Shown here piece after piece: positions 24,694-32,056 of a DNA stretch of 64,000 nucleotides. The notes beneath the pieces were generated by a model. It was not told the DNA's origin, made no database searches, and saw only the letters and a list, made by a program, of their open reading frames with translations. Source of the stretch: Variovorax sp. YR216 (GTDB taxonomy: Bacteria > Pseudomonadota > Gammaproteobacteria > Burkholderiales > Burkholderiaceae_C); the NCBI RefSeq assembly GCF_900107745.1, contig NZ_FNRO01000002.1, positions 682,001 to 746,000 of the forward strand. Direction: 5' to 3'. Both the position numbers and the translations under genes were made by a program. Positions within the stretch are counted from its first letter, which is position 1. Every line of letters begins with the position of its first letter.

Positions 24694-25709
24694 TGACAGA
24701 AGCAATGGCCGAACGCGCGGCCCGCATGGAGGCGTTCACCTTCGGCGACCCCACGCCGGTGATGGACCGGCGCGACATCCTCGACTACCTCGAATGCTGG
24801 ATGAACGGCCGCTGGTACGAGCCGCCGGTGAGCTGGGACGGCCTGGCCAAGTCCTTCCGCGCCAGCACGCACCACAGCAGCTCGCTCTACTTCAAGCGCA
24901 ACATCCTGCTGAGCACCTTCGTGCCGCACAAGCTGCTCGATCGCGCGACCTTCAGCGCCTATGCGCTGGACTACCTTACCTTCGGCAACGCGTACCTCGA
25001 GCGGCGCGAGTCGCGCACCGGCCGGGCGGTGAGCCTGCGGCATTCGCTGGCGAAGTACATGCGCCGCGGCGCCGACCTCGAGACCTACTACTTCGTGCGT
25101 GGCTGGAAGGACGAGCACGAGTTCAAGAAGGGCTCCGTCTTCCACATGCGCGAGGCCGACATCAACCAGGAGGTGTATGGGCTGCCCGAGTACCTTTGCG
25201 CGTTGCAGTCGGCCTGGCTCAACGAAAGCGCCACGCTGTTCCGGCGCCGCTACTACAACAACGGCAGCCACGCCGGCTTCATCCTCTACATCAGCGACCC
25301 GGCGCAGCAGCAGGAAGACATCGATGCGATCCGCACCGCGCTGAAGGAGAGCAAGGGACCGGGCAACTTCCGCAACCTGTTCCTGTACTCGCCCAATGGC
25401 AAGAAGGACGGCGTGCAGCTGATCCCCGTGAGCGAGGTCGCCGCGAGGGATGACTTCTTCAACATCAAGAACGTGAGCCGCGACGACGTGCTCGCTGCGC
25501 ATCGCATCCCGCCGCAGTTGCTGGGCGTGGTGCCTGGGAACACCGGCGGCTTCGGCGCGGTGCTGCCGGCTGCGCAGGTCTTCGCGCGCAATGAAATCAG
25601 GCCGCTGCAAGAGCGCTTCCGCGAGATCAACGAGTGGCTGGGCCAGGAGGTCGTGACCTTCCTGGACTACGAGGTGCCCACCGGCGCGACCGGCGACGGC
25701 GCGTCCTGA
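24693..25709 (+). CDS. Q: Phage portal protein gpQ
   Basis: A 338-residue P2 gpQ-family portal. Typical segments are EPPVSWDGLAKSFRASTHHS, SLYFKRNILLSTFVPHKLL, ALDYLTFGNAYLERRESRTG, and HRIPPQLLGVVPGNTGGFGA. It forms the dodecameric DNA entry vertex. It overlaps the terminase stop (TGATG). Confidence 0.95.
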   Translation: MTEAMAERAARMEAFTFGDPTPVMDRRDILDYLECWMNGRWYEPPVSWDGLAKSFRASTHHSSSLYFKRNILLSTFVPHKLLDRATFSAYALDYLTFGNAYLERRESRTGRAVSLRHSLAKYMRRGADLETYYFVRGWKDEHEFKKGSVFHMREADINQEVYGLPEYLCALQSAWLNESATLFRRRYYNNGSHAGFILYISDPAQQQEDIDAIRTALKESKGPGNFRNLFLYSPNGKKDGVQLIPVSEVAARDDFFNIKNVSRDDVLAAHRIPPQLLGVVPGNTGGFGAVLPAAQVFARNEIRPLQERFREINEWLGQEVVTFLDYEVPTGATGDGAS

Positions 25710-25756
25710 ACCACAGCGCCGAATCTAGGCGACTTTTCATTCCACACAGGCTTGCA

Positions 25757-26527
25757 ATGACCCAAATCGCAAAGCCGCTCGTGCCGTGGATCGGCGGCAA
25801 GCGGCGTCTCGCAAAACACATCCTTCCCTTGTTCCCGGAGCACACCTGCTACGTCGAGCCCTTCGCGGGTGCTGCGGCGCTTTTCTTTATGAAGGAACCC
25901 GCGAAAGTCGAGGTGCTCAACGACGTCAACAGCGACCTGGTCAACCTGTACCGGGTCGTGCAGCACCATCTCGACGAATTCGTGCGGCAGTTCCGCTGGG
26001 CCCTGAGCAGCCGTGAGCTCTTCGGCTGGCTCAAGGCGACACCGCCGGCCACGCTGACCGACATCCAGCGCGCGGCCAGGTTCTTCTACCTGCAGAAGCT
26101 TTCGTTCGGCGGCAAGGTCGAATCACGAACGTTTGGCACGGCAACTACCAGTCCCGCGCGCCTGAACCTGCTGCGCATCGAGGAGGACCTGAGCGCGGCC
26201 CATCTGCGGCTGCACCAGGTCACCGTCGAGCACCTTGACTGGGCCGAGTGCGTGAGGCGCTACGACCGCGCCCACACGCTCCACTACATGGACCCGCCAT
26301 ACTGGGGCACCGAGGGCTACGACGTAGCGTTCGGTTTGAATCAGTACGACCGCATGGCCGAGCTGCTGCGCACGATGCACGGTAAGGCGATCGTGAGCGT
26401 CAATGACATTCCGGAAATGCGCAAAGCGTTCGCAGGTCTGCGTCTTCGCTCGCTGTCCATCACCTATTCAGTCGGCGCGGCTGACCATCGTTCGGCCGCC
26501 CGCGAACTGCTGATCTCGAACTTCTGA
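25757..26527 (+). CDS. Phage Dam-type DNA adenine methyltransferase
   Basis: A 256-residue D12-class adenine methyltransferase. The AdoMet site is WIGGKRRLAKHI plus YVEPFAGAAALFF, and catalytic motif IV is DPPY (LHYMDPPYWGTEGY). No cognate restriction gene is present. It follows the portal with a 47-bp gap and is probably transcribed with P and Q. In phages such orphan enzymes protect DNA from host restriction or mark phage DNA; the recognition site cannot be read from the sequence. Confidence 0.9.
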   Translation: MTQIAKPLVPWIGGKRRLAKHILPLFPEHTCYVEPFAGAAALFFMKEPAKVEVLNDVNSDLVNLYRVVQHHLDEFVRQFRWALSSRELFGWLKATPPATLTDIQRAARFFYLQKLSFGGKVESRTFGTATTSPARLNLLRIEEDLSAAHLRLHQVTVEHLDWAECVRRYDRAHTLHYMDPPYWGTEGYDVAFGLNQYDRMAELLRTMHGKAIVSVNDIPEMRKAFAGLRLRSLSITYSVGAADHRSAARELLISNF

Positions 26528-26717
26528 TGCCGTAGCGGGCTCGCGGACTTCCAGGCAATCAGGAAGATCCTGTGGTTGCCGATCCGCGCCAGGGCGATGT
26601 TGGCGGTGTTCGAAGGCGAGGCCACTTCAACCGCGGTCCACATGCCGCTCACGCTGCCAAGTCAAGCGCCGCGATCAGGTGTTCGCTTCCTTCCTGCATC
26701 TGACCGACGAGTAGGCG

Positions 26718-26741
26718 AAAAAAAGCCCGCACGCGGCGGCC
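26718..26741 (-). terminator. Rho-independent terminator after the SGNH lipoprotein gene
   Basis: On the minus strand, GCCGC...GCGGGC is followed by seven T residues. It lies about 25 bp past the stop of the SGNH hydrolase gene and ends that gene's transcript. Confidence 0.65.
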
Positions 26742-26764
26742 TTCGTGTCTGGTGCGCTACCCGG

Positions 26765-27436
26765 TCACTGCGCTTCAGCGCACCCGGGAGCGGCGGCTAG
26801 GATCGTCGCGGAAAGCTTGTCGGCGAGACGCTGTTGATAGTCGTCGGTCGGGTGGACGCCGTCGGCCATCAGCGAACCAGCGTCATAGGCCACGTCTCCG
26901 GGCCAGTTCGCATAGAGCGCGCCGTATTCCTTCGCGAGATTCGCGATGGTGACGTTGTAGACGGCGCGAAGCATGACTTCGCCTGCCGTGGCAGTCGAGA
27001 TACCGGTGAGCACGGGCGTGCGACCCATGGCCTTCACGCGATCCAGCATCGACCGGAATGCGGGCTCGATCGGCGATTTGTAGTTGGAGTCGTTCATGCC
27101 GTACTGAATGACGATGAAGCGCTCGGCCATCGCATCTTGCAGGACCGAGGCTTGAGCCGCGATCGCGGTGCCGCCGTAGACAGGATGCACGTTTACATGC
27201 AGGCGCTCGTCCATTCGCGGCGCCGTCATGGCCGAGATCGAATCGCCCCAGTACGCGACGCTGCACGCATCGGCGGGCATCTTTGACTCGGAGGTCGTCT
27301 GTTCCTTGTCGCTGCTCGTGGCCGGTGCCGCTGCGGGTGCGCTGCCTCCACTGCCACTTCCGCCGCCTCCGCCACTACAAGCCGTCAACCCACCGACCAT
27401 CACCGCCACAAAGACGGTCGAACTCCAAAACCTCAT
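26765..27436 (-). CDS. SGNH/GDSL-family hydrolase lipoprotein
   Basis: A 223-residue lipoprotein. The signal peptide and lipobox are MRFWSSTVFVAVMVGGLTAC, with Cys20 the lipidated residue, followed by a Gly/Ser/Ala-rich linker to about residue 50. The SGNH blocks are present: block I VAYWGDSIS (Ser), block III IQYGMNDS (Asn), and block V DGVHPTDD (Asp, His). SGNH enzymes act as esterases or acyl-modifying enzymes. It is a separate transcription unit, antisense to P, Q and dam and bracketed by terminators on both sides, which suggests cargo expressed in the lysogen. Substrate unknown; surface modification or exclusion of other phages is inference. Confidence 0.85.
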   Translation of the reverse strand: MRFWSSTVFVAVMVGGLTACSGGGGGSGSGGSAPAAAPATSSDKEQTTSESKMPADACSVAYWGDSISAMTAPRMDERLHVNVHPVYGGTAIAAQASVLQDAMAERFIVIQYGMNDSNYKSPIEPAFRSMLDRVKAMGRTPVLTGISTATAGEVMLRAVYNVTIANLAKEYGALYANWPGDVAYDAGSLMADGVHPTDDYQQRLADKLSATILAAAPGCAEAQ

Positions 27437-27463
27437 TCACGCTACTCCGTTGTCGCTATAAAA

Positions 27464-27495
27464 AAAGTCGGCATTCCTGACTGGAAGCCGACTTG
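27464..27495 (-). terminator. Rho-independent terminator upstream of the SGNH gene
   Basis: On the minus strand, AAGTCGGC and GCCGACTT form an 8-bp or longer stem around a loop of about 13 nt, followed by seven T residues. It stops transcription arriving from the right before it reaches the SGNH gene start at 27436. Only about 28 bp then separate it from the ATG, so the promoter must overlap or lie within it. Confidence 0.7.
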
Positions 27496-27852
27496 TGAAG
27501 TGTAACTGAATGATTCGAGATGTATCTTTGAACGTTTTGGCTTGTTCGCTTGCTTTCTGTGGTGCTGCGCATACAGAAGTCCCACCGCGGACGCAGTCTC
27601 GCTGCCGTGTTGTCGGCCTTGAGTCGTCCCGTCTGGGTCCAAGACCCGCCGCGCGCGCTCGTGACCCCGCCACGCCCCCGCGCTAAACATGGCGGTTTCG
27701 ACGGCAGTGCCGGTCGTCCGCGGCGCGCGGCGCAGCATGCCGTGCGCCCACGCCATCCGTCGGTCTATCGAGACGCATCTCGACGACTTCTGATACCCGA
27801 TCAGTGATCGCGGGCCGGTCGGTCGGCGGGGTCCGCCTGATCCCGAAACCCG
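27496..27852. other. Intergenic stretch, no gene seen
   Basis: About 360 bp between the SGNH upstream terminator and the inverted-repeat block. Open frames exist on both strands but their products are Arg/Pro-rich and lack any family character. I see no gene, RNA or repeat here. Confidence 0.4.
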
Positions 27853-28164
27853 GGAGGGGTTCGGGAAAAGCCCAATTTTCCTAATCGAGGGTCAAAACCG
27901 CCCGGAAACCCGCATGGCGCCTAGCGATCGGTGGTTAGGGTCCAACCCTGATCTGACCTAACCTGAAACCTAATTGGCTCGTAAGTTGTTGATTTATATA
28001 GGTTCATCCAAAAAGCCAGGTCAGAGTTCGGAACCCTGATCTGGTTAGGTTCAGATTAGGGAAAAGTTAGGTTTGTCCGAAATGTCGAAACCCGCATGGA
28101 TAAAGGCTTTGCGGCCGGTTAGAGGGAGTCGGTTAGGAAAATTAGGCTTTTCCCGAACCCTCCC
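27853..28164. repeat. Iteron-like array within 32-bp inverted repeats
   Basis: A 312-bp non-coding block, visibly richer in A/T than its surroundings. Its ends, 27853-27884 and 28133-28164, are inverted repeats of each other with 3 mismatches in 32. Inside are nine RTTAGG hexamers: plus strand at 27934, 28044, 28055, 28066, 28132 and 28141; minus strand at 27880, 27957 and 27969. Those at 28044, 28055 and 28066 are exactly 11 bp apart. Two direct repeats also occur: AACCCTGATCTG at 27944 and 28032, and GAAACCCGCATGG at 27905 and 28087. This layout fits a multimeric protein-binding site such as a replication origin, partition site or integrase-arm region. A MITE-like insertion is the alternative. 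Confidence 0.7.
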
Positions 28165-28300
28165 TGGACTTTTGGAACCGCGCTGAATGTGGGCGTCAGC
28201 GTGGCTTGCGGTTCGCTCGCCACGAATCTTCCAGACGAAGAAAAGTTGCTGGTTTGAGCCGGATCCGGCCGCTGGCCGGGCCGGCGAGGCCGCGGCCTGG

Positions 28301-28713
28301 TCAGGGGTTGAACTTGCCGCGCTTGCTGTACTGAGAGGTCAGCGATTTCCCGATCGCCTCCGCCTGGCGCTGGCGCTCGAGCGCACGTGATTCGGCGGGA
28401 GAAACGACCTTGGCCGGCGGCTGCCGGTAGATGCACCACCAGGTCTGCCTGTACATGTCCCGTTGCCCTTGGTACCGCGCGGGGGCAGGATCTCCACGCC
28501 CGTGAGCAGCAGGCCCCGTCCGTCGATCGCGAGCAGTCGGGCCTTGTCCAGCACCGGGATGACGTAGTGCTCCCCATCCGGCTCGAGCAGGACCGCGATG
28601 CGTTTCATTCCCTTGCGCTGGACGCGCAACTCGCCACGCGAAGGACTGGTCTTGATCGCCTCCGCGTCGAGCAGTTGGCCCTCGCGACGACACCTGTAGA
28701 CGATCGCAAACAT
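28301..28713 (-). pseudogene. Small prophage gene with probable frameshift
   Basis: The first part starts MFAIVYRCRREGQLLDAEAI and runs well to VEILPPRGTKGN near 28470. That frame then becomes Arg/Ser-rich and ends at 28339. A different frame beginning at an ATG at 28456 (MYRQTWWCIYRQ) looks natural and ends QYSKRGKFNP at 28301. The simplest reading is one protein of about 135 residues interrupted by a single-base indel near 28455-28480. Two overlapping genes are the alternative. The start at 28713 lies 12 bp from the LexA-like box. No function known. Confidence 0.5.
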
Positions 28714-28724
28714 TTGCAAAAATA

Positions 28725-28740
28725 CTGGATGAAACTACAG
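28725..28740. promoter_or_regulatory. LexA-like (SOS) box
   Basis: CTGGATGAAACTACAG fits the LexA consensus CTGT-N8-ACAG with one mismatch (CTGG). It lies between the divergent small genes at 28713 (minus) and 28748 (plus), 7 bp before the plus-strand ATG and 11 bp before the minus-strand one. At that spacing bound repressor would block both transcription starts. Confidence 0.5.
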
Positions 28741-28747
28741 TATATGC

Positions 28748-28939
28748 ATGAACCCAATCAGCGCAGAAACCTGGATTGCAGCTTGCGCCCACCAGTTGCA
28801 GCGGCAGTGGAAGACTGTGGATCCCGAGCAGCTCGAGGAGGTCGCCGCCGACCTTTGGATGGACGACCGCTTGCGCGGCATGTCGCCATCGGATGCGGCG
28901 CGTGAGTGGCTGTCGCCTGTTCAGCACGACGGCGAATGA
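28748..28939 (+). CDS. Small hypothetical prophage protein (63 aa)
   Basis: A 63-residue acidic protein, starting MNPISAETWIAACAHQLQRQ and ending EWLSPVQHDGE. The helical, acidic composition (DPEQLEEVAADLWMDD) looks like a real small phage protein. It starts 7 bp from the LexA-like box, and its stop is the last coding sequence before the attachment site. No family identified. Confidence 0.55.
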   Translation: MNPISAETWIAACAHQLQRQWKTVDPEQLEEVAADLWMDDRLRGMSPSDAAREWLSPVQHDGE

Positions 28940-29138
28940 GGTGAGTGCAGGGCGTCCGTGCGAGGTTCGGAGCTCGTCGCGCCGTGAGCTGGACGAGGGC
29001 GATTTCGCGCTGACAAATGCATGGCGCTCCCCAATGAAGCGCGATCAATTTTTGAGGACCTTGGAGCCCTACGAATTTGTCAGGGTTCGATGTGAATCTG
29101 TTGGGGCGGCATGCAGTTGCGCGAGAAGCAACACCCTT

Positions 29139-29183
29139 ATGGGGTGCAAGGGGTCGAAGGTTCGAATCCTTTCACACCGACCA
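29139..29183 (+). other. Prophage attachment site: 3' half of tRNA-Pro(GGG)
   Basis: This stretch reads as a tRNA from the anticodon loop to CCA. The loop is ATGGGGT (anticodon GGG), followed by the stem half GCAAG, a GGGTC variable region, a T-arm with TTCGAAT, the acceptor strand CACACCG, discriminator A, and CCA. The C-G first pair implied by CACACCG and the GGG anticodon identify tRNA-Pro. The 5' half is absent: the bases before 29139 cannot pair as an anticodon, D or acceptor arm. It is therefore the duplicated core left by site-specific integration. The intact gene should be at the other end of the prophage, outside the window. Confidence 0.8.
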
Positions 29184-29191
29184 AAACGGCA

Positions 29192-29227
29192 AAGGCCGGT
29201 CAGTTCACCTGACCGGCCTTTTGTTTT
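29192..29227 (+). terminator. Rho-independent terminator after the tRNA-Pro fragment
   Basis: A perfect 12-bp stem, AAGGCCGGTCAG with CTGACCGGCCTT, has a 5-nt loop (TTCAC) and is followed by TTTTGTTTT. It lies 9 bp beyond CCA and is probably the native terminator of the tRNA gene. Confidence 0.85.
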
Positions 29228-29287
29228 GGCGCATTGCCCAATGCTCGGCAAGAATACGCGCCACGCTCAAAGTCACCCTTTGCCCGG

Positions 29288-30049
29288 ATGATTTCCTACG
29301 CCGTCGCCGCGATCGTCCTCCTGCTGACGCTGGCAGCTCTCGGGCTGGGCATCCGGCTTTCGATGGTTCTCCCCAGCCACCATTTGATCAGCGACGCGCG
29401 CGATTCGGCCAAGATCGGCATCGGAATGCTTGCGACGCTCCTGGCGCTGGTCCTTGGACTGATGATCACGTCGGCGAAGCGTTCATTCGACGAGCGCGAG
29501 GCGGAACTGATCCAGACCGCCACATCCATCGTGCTGCTCGACCGGACGCTGCTGGCGCTTGGCCAGGAGGCGCAGCCGGCGCGATCGCGGCTCAAGGAAG
29601 TGCTGGATGACATCACGCGGCTGGCCGGCCGGGAAAGGCGCCGTGATGTCGACGACAAAGACTGGTTCCGGAACCTGCGTGCAGTCTCGGAACTCCAGCA
29701 GACCATCCTGTCGCTCTCGCCGCGTACCGATGCGGAGAAGTGGCACCAGACGCGCGCGATGCAACTGTCGACCACGATCGCGCAAGACCGCGTGCTCGTT
29801 GCGGAACACGGGACGAGCACCGTGCCTGCCGCGTTGCTCGTGATCGTGATTGGCTGGGTCACGGCCATCTACTTCGGGCTGGGTGTATTTCTCGTGGGCA
29901 ATCGAAGCGTCTATCTTGCCCTGGGCATCTGCGCGCTGGCGTTCGCTTGCTCGATCTTCATCATCCTCGAGCTCGATACGCCATTCTCGGGAGTCGTGGG
30001 TGTGTCGGATCGATCGTTGATACGCGCCCAGGCCGAGCTGGCACAGTAG
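29288..30049 (+). CDS. Membrane protein, DUF4239/bestrophin-like
   Basis: A 253-residue integral membrane protein. Two N-terminal segments (VAAIVLLLTLAALGLGI; GIGMLATLLALVLGLMITSA) are followed by a long cytoplasmic helical region (KRSFDEREAELIQTATSIVL) and two C-terminal segments (PAALLVIVIGWVTAIYFGLG; YLALGICALAFACSIFIILE). The ATG at 29288 is used; the frame upstream is the tRNA terminator. It resembles the DUF4239 family. It is the first chromosomal gene outside the prophage. Confidence 0.65.
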   Translation: MISYAVAAIVLLLTLAALGLGIRLSMVLPSHHLISDARDSAKIGIGMLATLLALVLGLMITSAKRSFDEREAELIQTATSIVLLDRTLLALGQEAQPARSRLKEVLDDITRLAGRERRRDVDDKDWFRNLRAVSELQQTILSLSPRTDAEKWHQTRAMQLSTTIAQDRVLVAEHGTSTVPAALLVIVIGWVTAIYFGLGVFLVGNRSVYLALGICALAFACSIFIILELDTPFSGVVGVSDRSLIRAQAELAQ

Positions 30050-30077
30050 ACCTCGTGGCGCGGCCGCCTCCGCGCAC

Positions 30078-30365
30078 TCAGGCGACGCTCATTTCGGCGA
30101 CCGCCTCGGTGCAGAAGTCGACGGTGTCGAGCAGAACGGCCGTCTGCGGTGCGGCGTGATGGCGTTCCAGGGCCTTGGCCTCGATCCGGCTGAAGTGCGC
30201 CTGGCAGGCGGCGGCAAGGCTCGCATCGTCCCGAGGTGCCGCAAAGATCTGGTGCAGCGCATCGTCGGAGATGCGGGCGATGATGCGCGGTCCATCGAAG
30301 CCATCCGGGTAGATCGCGAATCTGACGGTCTCCGTATCGCGGCAGTGGATCGCTTCGCTGAACAT
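30078..30365 (-). CDS. DUF1488 family protein
   Basis: A 95-residue protein of the DUF1488 family, typically found as a small cytoplasmic protein in proteobacteria. It begins MFSEAIHCRDTETVRFAIYP and has ARISDDALHQIFAA. GGAGATCACC precedes the ATG. It is divergent from the DUF1810 gene. Function unknown. Confidence 0.7.
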   Translation of the reverse strand: MFSEAIHCRDTETVRFAIYPDGFDGPRIIARISDDALHQIFAAPRDDASLAAACQAHFSRIEAKALERHHAAPQTAVLLDTVDFCTEAVAEMSVA

Positions 30366-30474
30366 GGTGATCTCCTTTTCTCAAGCTCATGGATTTCACG
30401 CCTTCATGAAGCAGCATGGACGCGGCATACTTCGTCAACCGCAGACAGATGCCGCCTACAGGAGGTGCTCGTCC

Positions 30475-30912
30475 ATGAACGACCCCTTCGACTTGCAACG
30501 CTTCGTCGATGCCCAGGCCGACGTGATCGACACGGCGATGGATGAGTTGCGCGCCGGCAAGAAGCGCAGCCACTGGATGTGGTTTGTCTTTCCGCAACTG
30601 GCGGGCCTGGGCCGCAGCACGATGGCGCAGCGATACGCCATTGCTTCGCTCGAAGAGTCACGCGCCTATCTCGAACATGCAGTGCTCGGCAAGCGCCTCA
30701 GGCAGTGCAGCGAGATCGTGCTGGCCCTGGAAGACCGCAGCATCGCGGACATCTTCGGCGCGCCGGACGATCAGAAGTTCTGGTCGTCGATGACGCTGTT
30801 CTCGATCACCGCCGATTCGTCCACGACGGTCTTCCGCTCATGCCTGCAGAAGTACTTCGGGGGGAGCTCGGATCGCGGCACCCTGCTGCTCCTGCAGGGC
30901 ACCACGCCCTAG
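30475..30912 (+). CDS. DUF1810 family protein
   Basis: A 145-residue DUF1810 protein. The diagnostic parts are FDLQRFVDAQ, AGKKRSHWMWFVFPQLAGLG, and ILRYAIASLEEARAYL-like text (RYAIASLEESRAYLEHAVLG). AGGAGG lies before the ATG at 30475. Function unknown; in plants and bacteria related folds are linked to ADP-ribose or NADAR chemistry, which is not established here. Confidence 0.85.
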   Translation: MNDPFDLQRFVDAQADVIDTAMDELRAGKKRSHWMWFVFPQLAGLGRSTMAQRYAIASLEESRAYLEHAVLGKRLRQCSEIVLALEDRSIADIFGAPDDQKFWSSMTLFSITADSSTTVFRSCLQKYFGGSSDRGTLLLLQGTTP

Positions 30913-30918
30913 CCAGGC

Positions 30919-31455
30919 CTAGTGCAGGTCGCCGTTGAGATACGGCTCGGGATCCACCGCCACACCCTGCTTGCGGATCTCGAAGTGGAGCTTCACGCGA
31001 TCGGCGCCGCTGTTGCCGATCTCGGCGATTTTCTGGCCTTGCCGCACCACCTCGTTTTCCTTCACGAGGATCGTCTGTGCGTGCGCGTAGGCGGTGAGAT
31101 AGGTGTCGTTGTGCTTGACGATGACCATGTTGCCGTAGCCGCGCAGTTCGCCGCCGACATAGACCACGCGGCCGTCCGCCGATGCGACGATGGGGTCACC
31201 CATGTTGCCCGCGATGTCGATGCCCTTGTTGCCCGTGCCGTCGAACTTCGAGATCGTCCGGCCGGGTGCGGGACGCAGGAAGGTCGCCGTCTTCGCCGGT
31301 GCCGGCGGTGGTGCAGGGCGTCCTGCCGGCGGCAAGGGATAGAAGCCGGGTGCGGGCCCCTGGCTCTGGTTCAGGGGCGTCGACGTGCAGGCGACCAGGG
31401 AGACAGCCGCCGCCATGACGGCAGCGGCGCGAAAAAAGTGGTTGTGTACTTTCAT
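30919..31455 (-). CDS. M23-family peptidoglycan endopeptidase-like lipoprotein (NlpD type)
   Basis: A 178-residue lipoprotein with signal MKVHNHFFRAAAVMAAAVSL and lipobox VAC (Cys23). A proline-rich linker follows, then an M23 fold: GNKGIDIAGNMGDPIVASAD, GRVVYVGGELRGYGNMVIVK, and YLTAYAHAQTILVKENEVVR. The first zinc histidine (HxxxD) is replaced here (GIDIAG). Several NlpD/EnvC proteins lack catalytic residues and instead activate amidases; a similar role is likely. No LysM domain is present. It ends 6 bp from the DUF1810 gene, convergently. Confidence 0.8.
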   Translation of the reverse strand: MKVHNHFFRAAAVMAAAVSLVACTSTPLNQSQGPAPGFYPLPPAGRPAPPPAPAKTATFLRPAPGRTISKFDGTGNKGIDIAGNMGDPIVASADGRVVYVGGELRGYGNMVIVKHNDTYLTAYAHAQTILVKENEVVRQGQKIAEIGNSGADRVKLHFEIRKQGVAVDPEPYLNGDLH

Positions 31456-31579
31456 TGCGGCTCTTTCGAACGCGATGGAGGCCAGGGGGTTCCCGGCCTC
31501 GCGACAGAAGGCCATTTTTAGCACGGCGCCAAGAAGCGCCGGTGCCATGAGTCTTTGCAGCATCGGCTGGCGCGCGTTT

Positions 31580-32056
31580 CTACTTGACGGGTATCGGCGC
31601 CCCGCGATCGATGGGTACCGCAGTGACGCTGTTCTTCGGGGAACCGTCGACGAGGAAATCGGAATAGGTCAGATAGACCAGCGTGTTGCGCTTCGCATCG
31701 ACCATGCGCACCACACGAAGCCGCTTGAAGAGGATCGACTGCCGCTCGCTGTAGACCTCTTCGCGCTTGGGCAGCGGCTGCGTGATGCTCACCGGGCCCA
31801 CCTGCCGGCAGGCGATCGAGGCCTCGGCCTTGTCTTCCGCAAGGCCCAGGGCACCGGAGACGCCGCCGGTCTTCGCGCGCGAGACGTAGCAGGTCACGCC
31901 GCTCACCTTCGGATCGTCGTAGGCATCGACCACGATCTTGTGGTCGGGGCCGATGAGCTTGAAGGCGGTGTCGACGTCGCCGACCTGTTCGGCCTTCGCA
32001 AACACAGAGACGGCCGTCAGGGCAAGCGCGGCGGCGCCTTGCGCAAACCGGCTCAT
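31580..32056 (-). CDS. creA: CreA family protein
   Basis: A 158-residue exported protein of the CreA family. Signal peptide MSRFAQGAAALALTAVSVFA, then VGDVDTAFKLIGPDHKIVVD and DPKVSGVTCYVSRAKTGGVS. CreA is a conserved periplasmic protein of unknown role. The ATG overlaps the stop of the Nudix gene (ATGA), so the two are co-translated. Confidence 0.85.
   Translation of the reverse strand: MSRFAQGAAALALTAVSVFAKAEQVGDVDTAFKLIGPDHKIVVDAYDDPKVSGVTCYVSRAKTGGVSGALGLAEDKAEASIACRQVGPVSITQPLPKREEVYSERQSILFKRLRVVRMVDAKRNTLVYLTYSDFLVDGSPKNSVTAVPIDRGAPIPVK

Noticed and set aside
26464..26699. Two tiny overlapping minus-strand ORFs between dam and the SGNH gene
   Set aside because: They are 62 and 16 codons, overlap the dam 3' end, and have no recognisable family; only a GTGA overlap supports them.
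27853..28164. Possible CRISPR array
   Set aside because: Repeats are short hexamers in both orientations with no equal spacers and no cas genes.
28283..28295. GGCGAGGCC, similar to the beginning of the P2 cos site
   Set aside because: The position between portal and attachment site fits, but the same short motif occurs by chance inside gene J and in the dispersed repeats, and the rest of the P2 cos sequence does not match.
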